The notes beneath the pieces were generated by a model. The model was not told where the DNA came from and searched no databases. It saw only the letters and a list, made by a program, of their open reading frames with translations. This document shows positions 1-4,791 of a stretch of DNA of 5,895 nucleotides, in pieces. Numbering within the stretch: the stretch's first letter is position 1; each line of letters opens with the position of its first letter. The DNA comes from a bacterium (GTDB lineage Bacteria > Eremiobacterota > Eremiobacteria > Baltobacterales > Baltobacteraceae), in contig JAJXVC010000123.1 in NCBI GenBank assembly GCA_021782295.1, positions 1-5,895 of the forward strand, given 5' to 3'. Made by a program: the position numbers and the translations under genes.

Positions 1-1
1 C

Positions 2-424
2 GGCGAATGCCGCGGCGAAGGCATCGAATGCAGCGATGTCGCGGCAAGTCTCGCGGAAGGTGGCGTCGAAGGCGCTCGCAGTGAACTTCACTATTCCGGT
101 TTCCTTCGCCGTCGAAGGCTGGGCGTCCTGAGCGAGGATCTCGCGGGCGCGCTCCATCAGCGTTTCGAGAGCGCGCTCACGGCGCTCGAAACGGACTTCG
201 CTCGTGCCGGTGAGGCGTTGCACGCCGATCTCGCCGAGATCGAGGCCCGCTCGCTGCCGCATCCGCCTGAGCCCCCCGCGCCCGCCGAGGAGCCTGCTTC
301 GCGCGCCGCCGCCACGCCGCCGCCACCACCCGATGACGGTGGCTCGCGCGTGACGTTCGACGAGGACGAGCCTGCCCCAATCGTTCAGTTCGACGATCTC
401 CCAACCTGGGAAGAAGGCACGTAA
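2..424 (+). CDS. C-terminal part of an unrecognised protein with Pro-rich linker and acidic tail (partial, 5' end outside window)
   Basis: The frame is open from base 2 to a TAA at 422-424, giving 140 visible residues and no N-terminus. I do not recognise the family. Counting from the first full codon, residues ~44-84 look like an amphipathic helix or short coiled coil (LSEDLAGALHQRFESAL and on). Residues ~85-110 are a Pro/Ala-rich disordered linker ending in five prolines. Residues 111-140 are acidic, with two similar short motifs, VTFDED (117-122) and VQFDD (128-132), and a final PTWEEGT. No transmembrane segment is seen. Third-position GC is high (about 76%) from base 131 on, supporting coding there. 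Over the first ~130 bases it is lower in this frame (about 57%) than in the frame starting at base 3 (about 76%, stop TGA 129-131). This frame has no ATG, GTG or TTG before TTG 218. The gene therefore either enters from upstream in this frame or is joined by a -1 shift near 128. Its role is unknown; it lies 79 bases upstream of gyrA on the same strand. Confidence 0.6.
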   Translation, partial: GECRGEGIECSDVAASLAEGGVEGARSELHYSGFLRRRRLGVLSEDLAGALHQRFESALTALETDFARAGEALHADLAEIEARSLPHPPEPPAPAEEPASRAAATPPPPPDDGGSRVTFDEDEPAPIVQFDDLPTWEEGT

Positions 425-442
425 ACCGCGAAGGAGTCGGGA

Positions 443-511
443 TTGTGTCGGTGGCGTCTTCGACGTCACTCTAGCATCTGCACGCCGGAGTCAACCCTAA
501 GCCTTGAGTAA
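443..511 (+). CDS. Possible 22-codon leader ORF overlapping the gyrA start
   Basis: A good Shine-Dalgarno, AAGGAG (431-436), lies 6 bases before a TTG at 443. That TTG opens a 22-codon Arg-rich frame (starts MCRWRLRRH) ending at TAA 509-511, which overlaps the first 8 bases of gyrA. This SD is 67 bases from the gyrA start, so it does not serve gyrA directly. Translation here could hand ribosomes to gyrA, whose own SD is weak. The reading frame also spans the inverted repeat at 450-470. An alternative start, GTG 445, gives only 9 codons. The evidence is the SD and the overlap alone; a chance ORF is quite possible. Confidence 0.2.
   Translation: MCRWRLRRHSSICTPESTLSLE
450..470 (+). promoter_or_regulatory. 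Inverted repeat / RNA hairpin upstream of gyrA
   Basis: The left arm GTGGCGTC (451-458) and right arm GACGTCAC (462-469) flank the loop TTC. They form an 8-bp stem with one G-U pair, extendable by a second G-U pair (450 with 470). No T-run follows, so it is not a classical terminator, although it could weakly end the upstream transcript. It could also be a DNA operator (near-palindromic GTGrCGTC...GACGTCAC) or a 5' leader structure controlling gyrA. The structure is read directly from sequence; its function is inference. Confidence 0.4.
487..490 (+). promoter_or_regulatory. Weak, distant ribosome binding site of gyrA
   Basis: GGAG at 487-490 is the only SD-like match close to the gyrA TTG at 504. 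The spacer is 13 bases, longer than the usual 5-9. An in-frame TAA at 498-500 rules out any start further upstream, so initiation depends on this weak site, on coupling to upstream translation, or on a short or leaderless mRNA. Confidence 0.35.
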
Positions 512-3011
512 CGAACGCATTCAAACGGTCAACGTCGAAGAGGAGATGAAGGAGAGCTACCTCTCCTATGCGATGTCGGTCATCGCCTCGCGGGCATTAC
601 CCGACGTTCGCGACGGCCTCAAACCCGTCCAACGCCGCATCCTCTACGCGATGCGCGAGATGGGTTTCGACCCGAGCAAGCAGCACCGTAAGTGCGCCGG
701 TATCATCGGCGAGGTCTTAAAGAGCTACCATCCGCACGGCGACCAATCGGTTTACGATGCGCTCGTGCGCCTCGCGCAGGATTTCACGTTACGCTATCCG
801 CTGGTCGACGGTCACGGAAACTTTGGTTCGATCGACCCCGACTCTCCCGCCGCGTATCGCTACACCGAGGCTCGGCTCGCGCGTCTCGCGCTCGACCTCC
901 TCGCCGATATCGATAAAGAGACGGTTCCGTTCACTCCGAACTTCGATAACCAGAGCACCGAGCCGGCGGTTCTGCCCGGGCGTCTGCCGCAGTTGCTCGT
1001 CAACGGTTGCAGCGGTATCGCGGTCGGCATGGCCACGAATGTTCCGCCGCACAATCTCGGCGAGGTCGCCGATGCGGTCGTCGCGATGCTCGATAACGAG
1101 AACATCACCGACGACGAACTCTGCGATATCGTCAAAGGCCCCGATTTCCCGACCGGCGGCACGGTACTCGGGCACGAAGCGATCCGACAGGCCTATAAGA
1201 CGGGGCGCGGATCGATTCCGATGCGCGGCAAGGCCGAGATCATCGAAGAGAAGGGCCGCCACAAAATCGTCATCACCGAGATCCCGTACCAGGTCTACAA
1301 GAGCCGCATCGTCGAGGCGATCGCCGAAGCACATGCGGAGAAGAAAATTCAAGGGATCGCGCGTCTCGACGACCTGAGCAACCGCAAGGGCATGCGCGTC
1401 GTCGTCGAGTTGCAAAAGAGCGCGACGCCGAAAGTCGTGCTCAACCAACTCTTCAAGCACACGCCGCTGCAATCGAGCTTCGGCTTCAACATGCTGGCAT
1501 TGGTGCCGGCGGGCGCGCCGAAGGCCGACGGCACGACGCCGCTGGAGCCGCAGGTACTCAACCTGCGCCAGTTGCTCGACCACTACATCACGCACCGCAA
1601 AGACGTCATCCTCAAACGGACCGCCTACGACCTTCGCAAGGCGCAAGAACGCGCGCACTTGCTCGAAGGTTATCGCATTGCGCTCGACAACATCGACGAA
1701 ATCATCGCCCTCATTCGCAGCAGCGATTCAACCGACGAAGCGAAGAGCAAACTCGTCGCTCGTTTCTCACTCTCGGAGATCCAAGCGCAAGCGATCGTCG
1801 ATATGCGTCTGCGCACCCTCACCGGCCTCGAGCGCAAAAAAATCGAGGACGAGTATCTCGAGCTCATCAAAACGATCGCCGACTTGGAAGATATTCTCCG
1901 CAGCCCGCGCCGCGTCGCCGCGATCGTCAGAGAAGATGCGCTCGACCTGAAGAAGCGACACGGCGACGAACGCCGCACGCTCGTGCTTCCCGCCGAGGAC
2001 GAAATCTCGGTCGAGCAGTTGATCCCGAATACCGACGTCGTGGTCACCTACACCGACGGCGGCTACATCAAACGCGTATCGGTCGACACCTTCCGCACGC
2101 AAAACCGCGGCGGACGCGGCGTGACCGGCATCTCCAACCTCAAGCGGGAAGATGTCGTGCGCAATTTCTTCGCGACGAAGACGCACGACCACGTGCTCTT
2201 CTTCACCAACAAGGGGCGCGTCTATCGTCTGCGGGCATACGAAATCCCCGATACGACGCGACAGGCGCGCGGAACGGCGCTCGTCAACCTGCTCACCCTT
2301 CCACCGGGCGAACAGGTCACCGCGTGCTTCCCGATCGACACCTTCGAGGGTGATAAATCGCTCGTCATGGTCACGACGCACGGCGTCATTAAAAAGACGA
2401 AACTCGACGAGTTCGCCAACGTGCGCCGGAACGGCCTCAATGCGATCAATCTCGACGATGGCGATGAATTACTCGCCGTCGATCTCGCGACCGGAACGCG
2501 CGATATCATTCTCTGCACGCGCGCCGGCATGGCGGTGCATTTCAACGAGAGCAACGTCCGTTCGATGGGGCGCAACGCGCGCGGCGTGAAAGCGATGACG
2601 CTGGAGAGCGGCGACGAAATCATCGCGATGGACGTGATCGAAGACGAGCGTAAGGAAGTGCTGCTCGTTACCTCGCAAGCGTTCGGCAAGCGCACGCCGA
2701 TCGACGATTATCGCCATACCTCGCGCGGCGGCAAGGGCGTGAAGGCCTTTGCGAAGGAGCGCGAAGATATCGGTCGCGTCGTCGACCAGATTATGGTCGC
2801 ACCCGAGGATCAACTGCTGATGATTACCTCAGGAAATCAGGTGATTCGCATCAACGTCAAGGATATCCGCAAGGCCGGGAGGGCGACCAAGGGGGTCCGC
2901 TTGCAACGCCTCGGAGAAGGTGACGAAGTGATCGCCATCACGAATCTCGGCAAACAGGCCGAACTCATTACCGGCATCACCGGAGAACCGACACAGACCG
3001 AGTTGGCCTAG
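504..3011 (+). CDS. gyrA: DNA gyrase subunit A (type IIA topoisomerase, EC 5.6.2.2)
   Basis: This is the complete DNA-cleaving subunit of gyrase (835 aa, usual ~800-880); with GyrB it introduces negative supercoils using ATP. The start is TTG 504: an in-frame TAA at 498-500 excludes anything upstream, and the conserved N-terminus (VNVEEEMKESYLSYAMSVI) begins at once. Seen in order: winged-helix/CAP region with RALPDVRDGLKPVQRRILYAM (30-50); quinolone region with YHPHGDQSVYD (75-85); catalytic tyrosine Tyr120 in RYTE with preceding Arg119; DNA-bending Ile172 in GIAVGMATN; tower domain ~190-350; long coiled-coil C-gate ~365-490. A C-terminal six-bladed DNA-wrapping pinwheel follows (~510-820). 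Its GyrA box is QNRGGRG at 533-539 (QRRGGKG in E. coli), with a second RGGKG motif at 741-745; the box argues for GyrA rather than ParC. The position of E. coli Ser83 is Gln81, while Asp87 is kept as Asp85. The long acidic tail of E. coli GyrA is absent. gyrB is not in the window. Confidence 0.97.
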   Translation: MSNERIQTVNVEEEMKESYLSYAMSVIASRALPDVRDGLKPVQRRILYAMREMGFDPSKQHRKCAGIIGEVLKSYHPHGDQSVYDALVRLAQDFTLRYPLVDGHGNFGSIDPDSPAAYRYTEARLARLALDLLADIDKETVPFTPNFDNQSTEPAVLPGRLPQLLVNGCSGIAVGMATNVPPHNLGEVADAVVAMLDNENITDDELCDIVKGPDFPTGGTVLGHEAIRQAYKTGRGSIPMRGKAEIIEEKGRHKIVITEIPYQVYKSRIVEAIAEAHAEKKIQGIARLDDLSNRKGMRVVVELQKSATPKVVLNQLFKHTPLQSSFGFNMLALVPAGAPKADGTTPLEPQVLNLRQLLDHYITHRKDVILKRTAYDLRKAQERAHLLEGYRIALDNIDEIIALIRSSDSTDEAKSKLVARFSLSEIQAQAIVDMRLRTLTGLERKKIEDEYLELIKTIADLEDILRSPRRVAAIVREDALDLKKRHGDERRTLVLPAEDEISVEQLIPNTDVVVTYTDGGYIKRVSVDTFRTQNRGGRGVTGISNLKREDVVRNFFATKTHDHVLFFTNKGRVYRLRAYEIPDTTRQARGTALVNLLTLPPGEQVTACFPIDTFEGDKSLVMVTTHGVIKKTKLDEFANVRRNGLNAINLDDGDELLAVDLATGTRDIILCTRAGMAVHFNESNVRSMGRNARGVKAMTLESGDEIIAMDVIEDERKEVLLVTSQAFGKRTPIDDYRHTSRGGKGVKAFAKEREDIGRVVDQIMVAPEDQLLMITSGNQVIRINVKDIRKAGRATKGVRLQRLGEGDEVIAITNLGKQAELITGITGEPTQTELA

Positions 3012-3023
3012 GCGGAGCTCCGC
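3012..3023 (+). repeat. 12-base perfect palindrome directly after the gyrA stop
   Basis: GCGGAGCTCCGC starts at the base after the gyrA TAG. As RNA it gives only a 4-bp GC stem with an AGCT loop, and no T-tract follows, so it is a poor intrinsic terminator. Read-through from gyrA into trxA is therefore possible. It may be a weak pause site, a 3'-end-stabilising hairpin, or chance. Confidence 0.3.
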
Positions 3024-3060
3024 AACCTCAGTGGGGGAAGATCGGCTCGTGCAACCAGGC

Positions 3061-3076
3061 ACCGCGGACGCGCGGT
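3061..3076 (+). promoter_or_regulatory. Small GC hairpin in the trxA leader
   Basis: ACCGCG (3061-3066) and CGCGGT (3071-3076) form a perfect 6-bp stem around a GACG loop. It lies 16 bases before the trxA SD and has no T-run after it, so it is more likely part of the trxA 5' leader or an mRNA processing or stability element than a terminator. I saw no convincing -35/-10 pair in 3012-3104. Confidence 0.3.
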
Positions 3077-3092
3077 TGAAGCATCGTAGAAA

Positions 3093-3098
3093 AAGGAG
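3093..3098 (+). promoter_or_regulatory. Strong ribosome binding site of trxA
   Basis: AAGGAG, preceded by an A-run, lies 6 bases upstream of the GTG at 3105 and fixes that codon as the start. It is the only near-consensus SD in the trxA-selA-selB group, so trxA may carry the main ribosome entry site of the transcript. Confidence 0.8.
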
Positions 3099-3104
3099 TC
3101 CATT

Positions 3105-3431
3105 GTGAGCGCAATAGCTGAAGTCAGCCAAGCAAATTTTCAGAACGAGGTTTTAGGAAACAACCAGCCGGTACTCGTCGATTTCTGGGCGCCCTGGTGC
3201 GGCCCGTGTCGTATGCTCTCCCCGGTTGTCGAAAAAGTCGCTGCAGCCCATGAAGGCAAAGCGAAATTCGTCAAACTCAACACCGACGAAAATCCGTCGT
3301 TGAGCGGGCAGTACGGCGTCTCGGGCATCCCCTGCCTGATTCTCTTCAAAGGCGGCCAGGCCGTCGATCGCATCGTCGGATATGTGCCCGAGGCACAGAT
3401 CAGCTCGATGCTCGCCCGGCACCTCAACTAA
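3105..3431 (+). CDS. trxA: Thioredoxin
   Basis: This is a complete 108-residue cytoplasmic thioredoxin, the same length as E. coli Trx1 and alignable residue for residue. It reduces protein disulfides through a dithiol pair and is itself reduced by thioredoxin reductase (not in the window). Seen directly: active site WCGPC at 31-35 (Cys32 and Cys35); buried Asp26 in VDFWAPW; cis-proline Pro76 in GIPCLILFKGG; a C-terminal helix ending ARHLN; no signal peptide. Both active cysteines use ordinary TGC/TGT codons, so it is not a selenoprotein. An extra cysteine, Cys77, follows the cis-proline where E. coli has Thr77; this places a third thiol near the active-site groove. The start GTG is set by the AAGGAG SD six bases upstream. 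It lies 93 bases after gyrA and only 8 bases before selA, which suggests cotranscription with selA and selB. Whether the thioredoxin supplies electrons to selenium metabolism or selenoenzymes is inference from position only. Confidence 0.96.
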   Translation: MSAIAEVSQANFQNEVLGNNQPVLVDFWAPWCGPCRMLSPVVEKVAAAHEGKAKFVKLNTDENPSLSGQYGVSGIPCLILFKGGQAVDRIVGYVPEAQISSMLARHLN

Positions 3432-3439
3432 CCACCGCA

Positions 3440-4780
3440 GTGAGCGAAAACGCGATGCGCGGCCTCCCGGCCGTGCATCGTTTGCTTTCCGAGCCCGCGG
3501 TAGCCGGATTCGAGCCGGCGTTAGGGCGCGATGCGCTCAAAACCGTCGCGCAGGGAGCGCTCGACCGCGCGCGCGCGGCGCTCGCCGCCGGGCAGCCCTT
3601 CGATCTCGAACGCACCCTGCTCGCCGACCTCGAAGCCGCCGCAGCCGCACGCCTCCAACCGGTCGTCAATGCGACCGGGATTCTCGTGCACACGAATCTC
3701 GGGCGCGCGCCGCTCGCGCGCGCCGCACTCGATGCCGCCGCCCGCATTGGTGCCGGGTACTCGAATCTCGAGTACGATCTCGAGCGCGGGCAACGCGGCT
3801 CGCGCTACGAACGCGTCAGCGCGCGCCTCGCGCAGCTCTTCGGTGCCGAAGACGCGCTCGTCGTCAACAATTGTGCCGCCGCAATGTTGTTATTGCTCGA
3901 TACCTTTGCGCGCGGCCGCGAATGCATCGTCGCGCGCAGCGAATTGGTCGAGATCGGCGGCGGATTTCGCATTCCCGACGTACTCGAACGGAGCGGTGCG
4001 CGATTGGTGGAGATCGGCACGACCAATAAAGCGCGCATCGCCGACGTCGAACGCGCGCTCTCTCCGCAGACCTCGCTCCTGTTGCGCACGCATCGCTCGA
4101 ATTTTTCGCTCGCAGGTTTCGTCGAGGATCTCGATTCGCGCGAGCTCGCCGCCTTAGCGCAGCGCAGCGGCGTGCTGCTCGTCGAAGATTTGGGGAGCGG
4201 CGCGCTGCTGGATATGACGGCGTTTGGGCTCCCGCGCGAACGCACGGTCGCCGCGGCGCTCGCCGACGGCGTCGCCGTGGTGGCGATCTCCGGTGATAAA
4301 CTCTTCGGTGGCCCGCAGTGCGGCATGTTGGTGGGCAGCGCGCTCGCGCTCGGGCGGATGCGCGAGAATCCGCTGCTGCGCGCGCTACGCGTCGACAAGA
4401 CGACGCTCGCAATGCTCGACGCGACCGCGCGCCTTCACGAAAACGAGAGCACGCGGTTGGAGATTCCGCTCTATGCGATGCTCGCGACCTCGATTGCGGC
4501 GTTACAACGGCGCGGTGAGGCGATCGTCGCGCGTGCCGGGATGGGGCAACTCGTTGCATCGCGTGCCGCCGTCGGCGGCGGTGCGTTACCGGGTGCTACG
4601 TTGGAATCGGTGGCAATCGCGATCGATCGACAGGACGCCGATCTCTTCGCACGCCGTCTTCGCAACGCGCGAACGCCGGTGATCGCGCGCATCGAAGATC
4701 GTCGCGTACTCTTCGATCTTCGCAGCGTTCTCCCCGACGAAGACGGCGCACTCGCCGACGCAATCGCTACAAGCATTTAA
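3440..4780 (+). CDS. selA: L-seryl-tRNA(Sec) selenium transferase (selenocysteine synthase, EC 2.9.1.1)
   Basis: SelA is a PLP enzyme, decameric in characterised bacteria, that converts Ser-tRNA(Sec) to Sec-tRNA(Sec) with selenophosphate from SelD. The protein is complete at 446 aa (E. coli 463). Typical landmarks appear in order: N-terminal tRNA-binding start LPAVHRLL (9-16); VVNATGILVHTNLGRAPL (75-92); SNLEYDLERGQRGSR (108-122); VNNCAAA (142-148); EIGTTNK (191-197); LLVEDLGSG (246-254); and SGDKLFGGPQCG (284-295) with PLP lysine Lys287. The RALR motif (Arg314, Arg317) lies 27 and 30 residues after the lysine, matching the spacing of Lys285, Arg312 and Arg315 in Aquifex SelA, two arginines implicated in selenophosphate binding. 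The GTG at 3440 lies 8 bases after the trxA stop and has no SD, pointing to translational coupling; ATG at 3455 (Met6) is a possible alternative start. selB follows after 11 bases. Sequence-based confidence is high. Confidence 0.96.
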   Translation: MSENAMRGLPAVHRLLSEPAVAGFEPALGRDALKTVAQGALDRARAALAAGQPFDLERTLLADLEAAAAARLQPVVNATGILVHTNLGRAPLARAALDAAARIGAGYSNLEYDLERGQRGSRYERVSARLAQLFGAEDALVVNNCAAAMLLLLDTFARGRECIVARSELVEIGGGFRIPDVLERSGARLVEIGTTNKARIADVERALSPQTSLLLRTHRSNFSLAGFVEDLDSRELAALAQRSGVLLVEDLGSGALLDMTAFGLPRERTVAAALADGVAVVAISGDKLFGGPQCGMLVGSALALGRMRENPLLRALRVDKTTLAMLDATARLHENESTRLEIPLYAMLATSIAALQRRGEAIVARAGMGQLVASRAAVGGGALPGATLESVAIAIDRQDADLFARRLRNARTPVIARIEDRRVLFDLRSVLPDEDGALADAIATSI

Positions 4781-4791
4781 GCAGCCGCAGC

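Noticed and set aside
129..131. TGA as a recoded selenocysteine codon, given selA/selB nearby
   Set aside because: Downstream of this TGA frame 3 becomes low-complexity Arg/Ser/Pro-rich and the coding signal moves to frame 2; no SECIS-like structure was evident.
472..477. TAGCAT as a -10 box for gyrA
   Set aside because: No acceptable -35 at 16-18 bases; the nearest TTG-like hexamer (443-448) leaves a 23-base spacer.
789..1658. 289-aa minus-strand ORF inside gyrA
   Set aside because: GC-rich antisense shadow of gyrA; low-complexity Arg/Asp/Val product, no recognisable domain, and gyrA coding is certain here.
3012..3076. Rho-independent terminator between gyrA and trxA
   Set aside because: Both hairpins are short (4 and 6 bp) and neither is followed by a T-run on the + strand.
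3382..4029. 215-aa + strand ORF overlapping trxA and selA
   Set aside because: Arg/Ala-rich out-of-frame product; the overlapping SelA frame carries all family motifs.
4781..4791. tRNA-Sec gene or SECIS element next to selAB
   Set aside because: The spacers around selA and selB are only 8-11 bases; no tRNA-length non-coding stretch exists there, and no cloverleaf was recognised in the larger gaps.
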